Origin: Malacoplasma iowae
GTDB lineage: Bacteria > Bacillota_I > Bacilli_A > Mycoplasmatales > Mycoplasmoidaceae
DNA length: 64,000 nucleotides
Assembly (NCBI RefSeq): GCF_900660615.1
Contig: NZ_LR215023.1
Span: forward strand, 1,116,001-1,180,000
Direction: 5' to 3'
Positions 9,104 through 18,072 of the stretch are shown here, piece after piece. The position numbers were made by a program, and so were the translations under genes. A model generated the notes under the pieces. It was not told where the DNA came from. It did not search any database and was given only the letters and a program-made list of their open reading frames with translations. Each line of letters starts with the position of its first letter. Position 1 is the stretch's first letter.

Positions 9104-9820
9104 TTAATTATACAATTTATTAGCCCTTTCATATGAAATAAAGAATTCATATTTATTTTCAGTTTTTACAAAATATTTATTATTTTTATAATTAAATTCA
9201 AAATATAAAATACCAATTTTATAAGAGTCTATTTCATCATATCTAAAAGAAAAGAAGTTTAAATTATCATGAATTACCATTCTTCTATCAGTTAAGTAAA
9301 TAGAAGTATTATTTACAATATTTTCTTTTTTATTATTGTTTGATAATTTTAAAAAACTACAATTATCAAAGTTATAATAAGCATTTTCTTCATTTAGGAC
9401 ATGAATTTTTTTAAAGATGAAAAATTTTTTTTCAATATCAATATCTCTTTCTAGCGGAAAATCTACTATAAGTTTTTTTAAATTTCTTTTTTTAGCAAAC
9501 ATAATAGATCTAAAGTGAATAATATACTCTTTTTCCAAAGAATTTAAATGTTTATTTAAATGTAATTTTTTTATTATTTTTTCTAAAGTTCTTATGTATT
9601 TATCAGTGTATATTTCGTTTTGATTAATTCATTGTTTTATTAAACTAAATGAATAAGCTAAATAAAAATCAAATTCTCTTATTTGGATAAATTTTTTTGG
9701 ATTAAAATATTTTTTTTCAATTGTTTTAAGATTAAATTTATCTTTTACTTTTTGAACATATTCATTGTATTTGTTAACATTTTTTATATCTCTAACAAAA
9801 GGTTCTGTAAACAAAGTCAT
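9104..9820 (-). CDS. Unknown 238-residue protein upstream of uvrC
   Basis: I do not recognise this protein. It is Lys- and aromatic-rich with no signal peptide or membrane helix. The last 70 residues (IYLTDRRMVIHDNLNFFSFRYDEIDSY..) resemble bacterial PH-like domains, in which LTDKRL is followed by beta strands; that is a weak pattern match. The frame is intact through one TGA codon and AAGGA precedes the ATG. Only 4 bases separate it from uvrC, so the two are cotranscribed. Directly upstream lies the terminator of a structured RNA (9857-10142), so this operon may be controlled by attenuation at that hairpin. Confidence 0.7.
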
Positions 9821-9856
9821 ATTATCTTATATCCTTGATTAAATAATACACAAAAA

Positions 9857-9883
9857 TAAAAAAAGTTAACCATTTAGGTTAAC
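9857..9883 (-). terminator. Intrinsic terminator of the structured RNA
   Basis: Stem AGTTAAC/GTTAACT, extended inward by CT/AG pairs, followed by seven T on the minus strand. It lies 37 bases upstream of the next start codon at 9820. Confidence 0.8.
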
Positions 9884-10142
9884 TACCACTCACCATGTCA
9901 TTTTTATAGTTTTGTCTTAATAAACTTACAGACTCATAAAACTCTCTTATGCTAATCAGCTAAATGATAAACTTTTGTCTTAATAATCTGTTGCATTGTG
10001 TATATGGCACAACCCTTTTACTCGACCACAATATAAGGGCTTTTATGCTGTAATTAGGATACATTCAAATTATAAACCTTACCTAAAACTTAACACAAGT
10101 TCCATCATATTTAAATAAAAGCAAGATTATTTTAATTATCTT
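9857..10142 (-). ncRNA. Unidentified structured RNA, about 285 nt
   Basis: This gene-free stretch is clearly not random. A plausible promoter (TTGTGA at 10178-10173, TTATAA at 10154-10149, 18-base spacer) leads into a transcript with several hairpins: AAGAT/ATCTT at the 5' end, AACTT/AAGTT, AAGCCCTT/AAGGGTT, TTGTG/CACAA, and a CATAA/TTATG hairpin. It ends in a classic terminator. Two TTATTAAGACAAAA units occur near the 3' end. It lacks the marks of tmRNA (alanyl-tRNA-like ends), SRP RNA and RNase P. It could be an independent small RNA or a long riboswitch-like leader of the 9104-9820/uvrC operon. Confidence 0.5.
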
Positions 10143-10250
10143 TATTGCTTATAACACTCGAAAATAAAAATGTCACAATATAATTATCTAACAAATCGAC
10201 AAAAAAAGCAACATAATAATAAATATAAAATTTAGTAAAAAATTATAATT

Positions 10251-11091
10251 TTATGTTACAGCATATATAGCTCCTCAAATACAAGGAAAAATAATTGTAA
10301 TTGGATATGATAACAACACATTAATTATTATTGTTTTTCTTTTTTCATGTTTAAAAAACAAAATGTTTGACAAATGCGAACAAGATGAATAAACTAAATT
10401 TCCATTATAGAAACCAAATCTTTGAGTGCAAAATAAAGTAAGAAATACAACAAACATAACCATTAAAATTGCTGTAAATGGAGTTATAAATTTACTTTCA
10501 TAAACAGCAAGATAACCAATAAAAGGAGCTGTAGCTCCAAATATAAATCACACTACCAAATCTTTTATAACAGAAACTTTTGTTTTTATAGGTTCATAAT
10601 AAAAAGTTAATTTAAAACTAGTCATTGGTTCAGATTTATTGTTTTTATCAAATAAATGTAATATTAAAACACCTAAACCAAACCCCAATAAATTACCTAA
10701 AATATTTGTTCCTATAAGATAAAAAAGCCCCTTAAACAAAACCTCATTATTGTAAACACTTTCATAAACAAATCTTCCAAAAAAGGATGCTATAGACAAG
10801 ACAAAATATGATATGCTTCCCTCATCAACTGTACCTCTCCTTGTAAAAGTTTGTACTAATCATGCAACAACTATTGCTGTTAATAAACACATTACCAAAG
10901 ATATAGGTTTTATAAAAGGAGATTTACTTGTAACATCAGAATAATATTTTTTTAAGACAAAAGACGAAATTAATATAGAAAAAGCTAATACAAAACTTGC
11001 AAATAAAACAACACATAGCAATAGATGTATCTCAATAAGATGACAATATTTTATATGTTGAAGACTTTACTATATTTAGTTCGTTAACCAT
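10251..11091 (-). pseudogene. Six-helix membrane protein with a frameshift near the N-terminus
   Basis: A multi-pass protein of about 280 residues, function unknown. Translation from the ATG at 11091 (MVNELNIVKSSTYKILSSY) loses frame around 11035-11045; the rest of the protein (from EIHLLLCVVLFASFVLAF to GAIYAVT) continues in the next frame and is fully open. The start-to-stop span is 841 bases, one more than a multiple of three. There are six hydrophobic segments in a 3+3 layout. GTNILGNLLGFGLGVL in helix 3 faintly recalls aquaporin half-repeats, but there is no NPA motif. The other frame has no good start of its own. It could be a true pseudogene, a programmed shift or a base error. Confidence 0.6.
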
Positions 11092-11290
11092 AAAAATAAC
11101 TCCTAATCAAAATTGTACTCCTATTCTTAAAAAGAAACAAAAAAATAGTGGAAACCACTATTTTTTGATAAAGAATACTAAAATACTATTTCTTCTTTTT
11201 TCCGTTCATTTAATGGGAACCATCAGGAACCAATTTTTTTACTAGTATTCAATAAACCCTTAACAATTAGAATTATATTATATCTTAAAT
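11092..11290 (-). promoter_or_regulatory. 5' leader with conserved box and terminator (possible riboswitch)
   Basis: Upstream of the six-helix gene, minus strand: a TATAAT box near 11275, then a leader containing GGTTCCTGATGGTTCCC and CATTAAATGAACGGAA (11207-11235), then a terminator hairpin (11141-11166) 50 bases before the start codon. Promoter, conserved segment, terminator, membrane protein is the layout of a transcriptional riboswitch. I could not match it to a known class. The central segment resembles one at 1223-1242. Confidence 0.45.
11141..11166 (-). terminator. Leader terminator hairpin before the six-helix gene
   Basis: AAAAATAGTGG/CCACTATTTTT stem with a 3-4 base loop, followed by T on the minus strand. 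It stands between the promoter and the coding start, so it would work as an attenuator. Confidence 0.75.
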
Positions 11291-11354
11291 GCAGATCATT
11301 AAAAATGTGTTAACTATGATTTTTGCATTATTTTTATTTTTATAAAATAAAAAA

Positions 11355-11368
11355 GCCCAATAATGGGC
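11355..11368 (-). terminator. rnpB terminator
   Basis: GCCCA/TGGGC stem followed by six T on the minus strand, immediately beyond the RNase P RNA. Confidence 0.8.
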
Positions 11369-11370
11369 AT

Positions 11371-11735
11371 CGAGTTAATAAAATAAGCCATGTTCTGTAC
11401 TCATAGGAGCGTTGATCATTTATCTATGTTTTTCAACATCCTTTTAATAATTCATTTCTTATTAAAAAGTTCCCTTACCAAAATTTAGGTTTCTAGCTTG
11501 AGGAGTTTACCGCGTTTCACATTGTAACTTTCATTACAACTCGTCTCTGTGGCACTTTAGATTCACAAACCTTATCAAAAGACTTAGGTTTATAAAATGT
11601 CGTTACATACTTAAAGTATGTACCAGGTTTTATTTTTTATATACCTGCACAAACATTATTATCATCTCAGATAATGCTAGCATGGACTTTCCTCTACATA
11701 TAGTGATATGCAGCGATCAACTATTATTAACTAAA
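11371..11735 (-). ncRNA. rnpB: RNase P RNA, Bacillus-like (type B)
   Basis: Catalytic RNA that removes 5' leaders from pre-tRNAs. The minus strand shows the universal 5' core AGAGGAAAGTCCATGC at about 11685-11700 and the 3' core AGTACAGAACATGGCTTAT at about 11384-11402. The ends pair as helix P1 (AGTTAATAA with TTATTAACT), which sets the limits used here. The conserved GATCGCTGC near the 5' end pairs with GATCAACGC near the 3' end in the usual P2 region. Its length of about 365 nt fits mollicute RNase P RNAs. It lies downstream of rdgB and ends in its own terminator. Confidence 0.94.
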
Positions 11736-11777
11736 TTAATATTATCAAAAAAATAACTAAATTAAATAGTTTAATTT

Positions 11778-12386
11778 TTAGTAAATAGAATTTTTATCTT
11801 TAAAATAATCCACCAGTAATTTCAGCGCTTTCCCTCTATGTGAATATTTATTTTTCTCTTCTATACTTAAATCACTAAAAAATTTATTCACTTCATCACT
11901 AAAAAATATTGGATCAAAACCAAATCCGTTTTTTGAAGGCGAAATATTTCTTCTAAGTCTTCCATTACAATGGCTTTCAAAATTATGAATTCTTCCATTT
12001 TTATCAACTAAAACTAAACTGCAAATAAATTTAGCAGCATTATCTTTATTTCTAACTGCGTTTAATAAATAATCATTTTTAATTTCATAATCAAACCTAC
12101 CATCAACAGAAAATCTTGCAGAATTAATTCCTGGAAAATTATTTAATGACATAACACACAAACCAGAATCATCTGCTAATACATATTCTGAATAATTAAT
12201 TTTTTCAGCTAGAAATAAAGCTTTAATTTTTGCATTTTCATAAAAAGAGTCACCATTCTCAACTATTCCAGAAATATCAACTGGAGACTTAAAAATTTGA
12301 AAATCCAATTTATGATTTTCAAAAAATGAATTTATTTCATTAATCTTATTTTGGTTAGTTGAACAAATATAAATAATCTTTTTCAC
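11778..12386 (-). CDS. rdgB: XTP/dITP diphosphatase (RdgB/HAM1)
   Basis: House-cleaning pyrophosphatase that hydrolyses dITP, XTP and related deaminated purine nucleotides to monophosphates, keeping them out of DNA and RNA. The 202-residue protein has the N-terminal STNQNKINEI motif (residues 9-18), DDSGLCV, FPGINSARF, the FGFDPIFF block and the terminal SHRGKAL. All are classic Ham1 positions. The length is normal. No strong ribosome site is seen; AATTATCGTG precedes the ATG. Confidence 0.93.
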   Translation of the reverse strand: MKKIIYICSTNQNKINEINSFFENHKLDFQIFKSPVDISGIVENGDSFYENAKIKALFLAEKINYSEYVLADDSGLCVMSLNNFPGINSARFSVDGRFDYEIKNDYLLNAVRNKDNAAKFICSLVLVDKNGRIHNFESHCNGRLRRNISPSKNGFGFDPIFFSDEVNKFFSDLSIEEKNKYSHRGKALKLLVDYFKDKNSIY

Positions 12387-12483
12387 GATAATTATTATAT
12401 TAAATAATAACTAATATAAAATGCATTTATTTTAAAAAATAAAGATTGTTAATACTATATTGGTTTTATTTAGTATTAAAAAA

Positions 12484-12503
12484 ACAGGATTTTTATAAAT
12501 CCT
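12484..12503 (-). terminator. Intrinsic terminator after the 12.5-13.5 kb membrane gene
   Basis: AGGATTT/AAATCCT stem followed on the minus strand by GTTTTTTT; it ends the 12537-14790 transcription unit. Confidence 0.75.
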
Positions 12504-12536
12504 ATAAATCATATTAAAAATATAAATTAAACAATT

Positions 12537-13505
12537 CTAAGAAAAATATAATACCCCAGCAGTTACTGAAATTATTATAGTTGATAATAATGTTAAAAAA
12601 AATGAGAAATTTTCTTTGGTAAACCAATACAAAAAGACCATAGAAATTGACTGAGACTTTCATTTTACTTTATTTGTATTTATTAATTTTTTAAGTTTCT
12701 TTAAATCTTTTAGGTTCATTAATTTCATTTCATTTATTAACTTTGTTTCTTTCATATTTTCAACTCATTTTTTATCTTTAAATTCAGTAAATTCTAAAAA
12801 TAATCGTCAGCAAAGGCTCTCATAAAAAAGATAAATACGTTCGTATAAATAACTATACTTAATATCATTTAATTTATACAAAATAAAAATGTATTTATTT
12901 TTTTTAAAAAAATTTATGAAAAGTCAAAATGTTATATTACTCAAACAATTTCCTCTTCAAGTTCTTGATAAATAGGGTATTGCTTTATATTTTTTCTCAG
13001 GTATGGATTTTAATCTTAGTTTTAACTTTCATATATATAAAAAAAACATTAAATAATAAAATATTGTTACTACAGTATAAACAAAAGTTAATTCTTTTTC
13101 CCTTATGTTTGTAAAATGATCAAGAACATACAAAAAGTAATATAAAAAAGCAATAGATGATGCTCAAAAAAATACAGTAAATATTATATAAAACAAACAA
13201 CTAAGAATAAAAATGATAATGTTTTTGGGTTCTCTATAAAACCTATGGGAAAACTTTAGGAATTCAATAAAGAAACCCTTTGGATCAAAGGGTGAATTTA
13301 AAATATTTTCAAACCTTTCAAAATCAAAATTATAAAAGAAAATATTTATGAATTTATTTTTTTTAGATCAGTTTTTATAATCATTAAAATCTATAGGGCC
13401 ATTTAGCATTTTCTTATCGGATTCATATTCTTTTTTAGCTCTATTAATCATTTCCTCTATTTTTAGTTGTCTGGCAATATTTTTTTCTTTAAAAAAATTT
13501 ATCAT
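12537..13505 (-). CDS. Unknown membrane protein with four hydrophobic segments
   Basis: A 322-residue protein I do not recognise. It is broken into short pieces under the standard code because it has nine TGA codons, all read as Trp. A basic, charged N-terminus of about 95 residues with coiled-coil character (ARQLKIEEMINRAKKEYESDKK) is followed by a helix pair near residues 98-150 (IIIFILSCLFYIIFTVFFWASSI; FVYTVVTIFYYLMFFLYI), a soluble stretch, and a final pair near 285-320. The start overlaps the stop of the upstream secreted-protein gene by 7 bases (ATGATAA), so the two are coupled and probably work together. No homology-based function can be given. Confidence 0.75.
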
Positions 13506-14790
13506 TTTTCAATCTCACTCGGATTAAATATTCCAATATCAGCTCCGAAACTACAAATATTTAAAACAATATCTAATGCTGTTAGTACATGAGACGCCGG
13601 AGATGCTCAAGAAACTGCTTTCATAGCTGTTTTTTTCACAATAGTTTCACTTGCAAATTTAGCAACTCTAGAGTTCATTTGTTTTAAAATCATCTTAAAT
13701 GATATGGAGTTGAATTTCTTAATTATATTATTAAATGAATCAACTATTATATTAAACAATTTTTGAAGCCCTATATTAACTAATTTTAGCACTAGCCTAG
13801 AAATATTTGTAAAACTTAATAAAAACTTTGAAAAACTTATAGCAGAATCGCTTAACTTACTTTTTGAAATTTCAATAAGTTTAGAGCTTACTATTTTCAA
13901 ATCCTTGAATTCACTATCATCAATTATACTTTTAAAATTTTTAACATCGTCTACTGCCTTATAATATTCTTTAAAATATTCTACAGATGTCCAAGTAGAT
14001 AGACCAGCTTGTACAGTCGCTGCAACAGCAAAAGGTATATTTGTACCAAACATTCATCATGCAGATCAGTAAAATGCAGCTATAGCTCAAGAAGCGGCAG
14101 TTAAAACTGATGAAGCTATTGCTACACCATAAGTTTTATCTCTGTACATTTCTAATCTAGATAAAAATTTTTCTATCTTAGTAAATAATGCTAATTGATC
14201 ATAGGTTATAGTGTATTCTACTCCATTGTCATCAACTAAAACTACGTCATTAATTTTGTCTTGGTTAGTATATGAGTAGTTGTTAATTTTAAAATTAGGA
14301 GTTTCAAAATTATCATTGTAACGCTCTACATTTACTGATGAATTAATATCTTTAATAATGGCATCATAATTTGATTCATTATGCTGCTTGTAATTTTCCA
14401 AATTATTGTTTATTTCTTCAATAGAAATTTCTCCACTTATTATTCCCTCTACTATATTTTTAAAATGTTCCTTGTTTTTATTAATTTCATCATATACATT
14501 TTTGTTTTCAAAATTTGAATCATTTATAGAATTAACTGTAGCATACATTAGACTTCTTTCATTAGTAAATTGTTCCATAACATCATCCACAGAAACGTTT
14601 TTAAACATTTCCATTTGCTCTTCTTTTGATACAGGAACATTTATTATTTTATCTACACCTTTTTCAACAGATTCAGAACCATTAATTTCTTTAATAACAT
14701 TATAAGATGAATAACTATTTATTATGGAGTTGCTATTCCAATTGTTGTAGCAAACAACCCACTTAAAATTATTACTTTTGTTTTTTTCAT
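13499..14790 (-). pseudogene. Large secreted or membrane protein, frameshifted just after its signal peptide
   Basis: The ATG at 14790 has an excellent ribosome site (AAAGGGGAG) and starts a typical signal peptide, MKKTKVIILSGLFATTIGIATP, which then meets two TAA stops near 14725. One base further, the next frame is open for about 410 codons (IINSYSSYNVIKEINGSE.. to ..NPSEIEKW). The span of 1292 bases is one short of a multiple of three, so a single-base deletion explains it. The protein has an acidic helical N-terminal half, a hydrophobic Trp-rich centre (AIAAFYWSAWWMFGTNIPFAVAATVQAGLSTW), and long amphipathic helices after it. Function unknown; the helix-hydrophobic-helix layout is only loosely toxin-like. 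Its stop overlaps the next gene. Confidence 0.65.
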
Positions 14791-14983
14791 TTTTTTCTCC
14801 CCTTTTTATAAACATTATAAATCGTGACAATTTATATTATTTATTAATTTTCAATATTTAATTAACTAACATTGATAAAAAACAATATTGGCAATTAATA
14901 AAAACACAAAAAGTAAAATTATAGATCAACAATAATTAGAATGTTCTTTATTATTAGAAGTGAAAAAATGATATTTATAACAA
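14791..14983. other. AT-rich gap upstream of the secreted-protein gene
   Basis: No reading frame or hairpin recognised. It should hold the promoter of the 12.5-14.8 kb unit. The decayed IS sequence begins at its far end. Confidence 0.5.
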
Positions 14984-15280
14984 CAAAACAAATCAACTTT
15001 AAATTTTGCTATTGCCAATCCCTTATTAATCATTTCAAAGTTAAACTAACAAAAAGATAAATGGATTAATTAGGAAATGATATAAAAAAGAACTGACTTT
15101 AGTTTAGTGAGTGAAGATAAATAAAAAACATATAATGAAAAAAATAACATGTTAAAAATATTTGGTTATGAAATAAATTATCAAATTGTATTAGAAAAAT
15201 ATTCAAAATAAAAAACTCTCAACTTATATTTCAAAGTTAAGAGTTTAAGCATGATTGAAGCATTGCGCTTCACATCTTAA
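14984..15280 (+). mobile_element. Decayed 3' remnant of an IS30/IS1630-like element
   Basis: This stretch aligns by eye with the last 300 bases of the three intact copies: CTATTGCCAATCCCTTATTAATCATTTCAAAG-like text corresponds to the YCQPYSSFQR codons, GATATAAAAAAGAACTGACTTTAGTTTAGTGAGTGAAGATAAA to WYKKGTDFSLVSEDK, followed by the gene terminator and an eroded right end (GAAGCATTGCGCTTCACAT). Many substitutions and small deletions break the frame, and the 5' two thirds of the element is gone. It is therefore an old insertion in the same orientation as copies 2 and 3. Confidence 0.85.
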
Positions 15281-15305
15281 TAAAACATTATTTATCTTAT
15301 ACTTC

Positions 15306-16067
15306 TTAAATAATTTTTAACATGCTAAGTATAGTTAAAAACATAGAAACGACAATTAAAATTGATAAAAAGTCATAAGTTCAATTGAAGACATTTAATA
15401 GTTTCATTACTTTATCATATTTAGAAACATAATTTGTTTCATTAATTTTGTTGCTTATTTTTTTATTATTATTTTCAAAATCACTTTCTTGTTTTTCATG
15501 AAGTTTATAATAAATAGAATTGTAATTTTGTTTAATTTGTTCTATTCTTTCTTGGGAAGGTTTTATATTATTAATAGCTTCAAATTTACTTTTTAAATAT
15601 TCACCAAAAAAATAAAATACTGGCATTATCTTTTTGCTTGATTCCACCAATGATGATTGACCTAGATATCATCCTCTATAGTCATGAAAAATTCCTAAAA
15701 AAATAAAGAATAGAATCACTAAACAAGATGCGCCAACGCTAAAGAAAGCAACATTATTAAACTCTTTATTAATAGCAAAAGGTATATTTACAATTACTGA
15801 AACAATACCTATTACTGATAATATAAATTGAATAATTGTTGAAACTACAATTGTTTTATATTTTTTATAATTTCTTTTGTTGTTAAAAACTGCTTTACTA
15901 TAGTTTAATCACTCATTGGAATTATTAAGTATATCTACATCTTTTTTTGCTATGTTAATTTTTCCTAATGGAGACATACATTGTTGTTTTTCTTTAAAAT
16001 AACTTCCAATGTTATTATTTTGATCAACGTCCTCAATTAAATCATTATCTTTTTGAGCTTCATTCAT
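15306..16067 (-). CDS. Unknown membrane protein, three hydrophobic helices
   Basis: A 253-residue protein, unrecognised. The acidic N-terminus (NEAQKDNDLIEDVDQNNN) and a basic NNKRNYKKYK segment lead into two helices at about residues 75-100 and 108-130 (TIIQFILSVIGIVSVIVNI; FFSVGASCLVILFFIFLGIF). A charged coiled-coil-like region follows, then a C-terminal helix (FLSILIVVSMFLTILSML). AAAAGGAG precedes the ATG. Two TGA codons are Trp. It is a stand-alone unit between an IS remnant and pyk. Its hydrophobic/coiled-coil style resembles the two preceding genes, so all three may belong to one accessory module. Confidence 0.75.
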
Positions 16068-16412
16068 AAATTCTCCTTTTGTTAGTAAGAATAAAAGATT
16101 GTTTCAATAAAATACAACCAAATTAAAAATAGGAGCTTTAACAAACCATTACTGTAATCTTATTTATCAGGTTATAAAATTAGATTCTTAATAAACTAGT
16201 TTGATATTTTGTTTTATTTTGACTTCCTTTATACTCACTTATAAACATTATAAGTCATATATAATTTTACAATTCAAAAAACCATAAATTACAAATAGCA
16301 TAGTTAATTGCAAAACGAATTAGAATATAAATATTTGGTATTGAATTTAAATTATTAAACTATTTAGTTTGTAATAATAAAGAAGTAATCATTTAAAGTC
16401 ATGAATAAAAAA
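16068..16412. other. Gene-free AT-rich stretch
   Basis: About 340 bases between the three-helix membrane gene and the pyk terminator. I see no reading frame, RNA or clear IS similarity; it must contain the promoter of the minus-strand gene starting at 16067. Confidence 0.6.
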
Positions 16413-16432
16413 CCACAATCAGATGATTGTGG
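16413..16432 (-). terminator. pyk terminator
   Basis: CCACAATC/GATTGTGG stem with a 4-base loop followed by six T on the minus strand. Confidence 0.85.
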
Positions 16433-16462
16433 AATAAAGTAATAAATTTTGTTAAGTGTTTT

Positions 16463-17965
16463 TTATTGTCTAATAATTTTATTATTAATAACAACTATAA
16501 CTTTGTTGCTTTCTTCTGGTAATCCTTTTTTAATTTCACCAATTAAGCTTGTGTGATTCATTAATATTTCATTGTAGTTTTCTACATAATTTACAAAAAC
16601 ACCATAGTTTATTGAAAAAGATCTTTTAAATGATTGTTCATTTGTATAAACATAAATTGGAGCAGCTGGTCTAATATTTGATAAAGCTTCAATTGTGTTT
16701 TTATCATTACCAATATAAATGATTGCACCATATTCAAATACTCCGTTTGCAATTTCTCTAGTTGGAGTTACATATTTTGCAACTTTTGTAGCAATTTTAC
16801 CAGCTTTTGTTTTTATAAAAGGTGTGTGTTTAAAGTAAACCTTATAAGCACGTTCATAATCAAATAAATTTTCAGAAGATTTATCAATTGTTGCCATAAC
16901 TTCTACCGCATTTACAGGATATAAACCATTAGCAGTTTCTCCAGATAACATAGTAGAATCAGCTCCACGTTCTACTGCAAAGAAAACATCAGTTACTTCA
17001 GCTCTTGTTGCTTGCATTTTTGTTTCTAATGAATCAAGCATTTGAGTTGCAACAATTACTGTTTTACCTTTATGTCTACATGCTTTAATTATGTATTTTT
17101 CATAATATGGAACATCATAGTACGGAATTTCTAATCCTAAATCACCTCTTGCTACCATAATAGAATCTGATGCATCAATAATTTCATCAATTAAGTTAAT
17201 TGCATTCATAGTTTCTATTTTTGAAATAATCTTTATGTGGCTACCACCATTTTCATCTAGTAATTTTCTAACTTCATTAACATTTGATGCACTATTTACA
17301 AATGATGCTGCAATAAAATCAAAATTGTTTTCAATAGCAAATTTTATATCATTAGCATCTTTCTCAGACATGAATGGAATAGAATAATTTGCATTTGGCA
17401 AATTAATTCTTTTGTTATCCTTTATAGCATGTGTATTTTTAGCTGTTGTTACAATGATGCCTTTATTTACATCAACTTTTGTTGCTATTAATTTTAATTT
17501 ACCATCATCAACAAAAATTGTGTCTCCCTCTTTAACATCATTAGCCATATTATATGTCCCTGAAGAATCATATACAGAAAACTCTTTAGAAGTACCTTCA
17601 ACTTTTTTTGTTGTATGAATTGTTACTTCTGAATCTTTTTTTATTTCAGCTTGACCTTTAGTCATTTTATGAACCCTAATTTCAGGTCCTTTTGTATCTA
17701 AAATGAAACCAATATTTAGGTTCATTTCTTCTGCAACTTCTCTTGCTAATCTTAACTTAATTAATTGCTCTTCATATGTACCATGCGAAAAATTAAACCT
17801 CACAGCATTAACACCTGCTTCATAAATACTTTTCAGTGTTAATTTGGCATTTTCAATTTCTTTTTTATTTTTTGGATCTTTATATTCTTTTTCAGTAAAT
17901 ATTTTTCCAGTTACAGATGGACCTAGCGTCGCAATTATTTTAGTTTTTTTAATTTTATTTAACAT
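16463..17965 (-). CDS. pyk: Pyruvate kinase
   Basis: Last ATP-forming step of glycolysis: phosphoenolpyruvate plus ADP to pyruvate plus ATP. The 500-residue protein has the N-terminal KTKIIATLGPS, VRFNFSHGTYEEQ, the LDTKGPEIR segment, the B-domain around 85-185, the active-site ISKIET lysine, ARGDLGLEIP, TQMLDSL and the TRAEVTDVFFAVERGADSTMLSGETANGLYP block. A C-terminal regulatory-type domain follows. No TGA codon interrupts it. It is a single-gene unit with its own terminator. Confidence 0.97.
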   Translation of the reverse strand: MLNKIKKTKIIATLGPSVTGKIFTEKEYKDPKNKKEIENAKLTLKSIYEAGVNAVRFNFSHGTYEEQLIKLRLAREVAEEMNLNIGFILDTKGPEIRVHKMTKGQAEIKKDSEVTIHTTKKVEGTSKEFSVYDSSGTYNMANDVKEGDTIFVDDGKLKLIATKVDVNKGIIVTTAKNTHAIKDNKRINLPNANYSIPFMSEKDANDIKFAIENNFDFIAASFVNSASNVNEVRKLLDENGGSHIKIISKIETMNAINLIDEIIDASDSIMVARGDLGLEIPYYDVPYYEKYIIKACRHKGKTVIVATQMLDSLETKMQATRAEVTDVFFAVERGADSTMLSGETANGLYPVNAVEVMATIDKSSENLFDYERAYKVYFKHTPFIKTKAGKIATKVAKYVTPTREIANGVFEYGAIIYIGNDKNTIEALSNIRPAAPIYVYTNEQSFKRSFSINYGVFVNYVENYNEILMNHTSLIGEIKKGLPEESNKVIVVINNKIIRQ

Positions 17966-18024
17966 TTAAAACTCCATATAAATTGTTATTTTAAGGTACA
18001 AAAAAATTATACTATAAACAAAAA

Positions 18025-18066
18025 ATGACTAGTTATAAAAGTTTTAATATCTTTTATAGTAGTCAT
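18025..18066 (-). terminator. Terminator of the obg-nadE operon
   Basis: Long stem (ATGACTA/TAGTCAT, plus an inner TAAAAG/CTTTTA stem) followed by six T on the minus strand, just past nadE. Confidence 0.8.
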
Positions 18067-18072
18067 TAATAA

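Noticed and set aside
9857-10142. Identification of the structured RNA as tmRNA
   Set aside because: There is no alanyl-tRNA-like end pairing, no tag reading frame and no GGTTCGA-type T-arm.
12929-13114. Plus-strand frame of 61 codons within the membrane-protein gene
   Set aside because: The minus strand is one continuous 322-codon frame when TGA is Trp.
14087-14830. Long N-terminal frame starting MSRFIMFIKRGEKNEKNK
   Set aside because: The first 40 residues are out-of-frame translation of a classic signal peptide; the true start is the ATG at 14790 after AAAGGGGAG.
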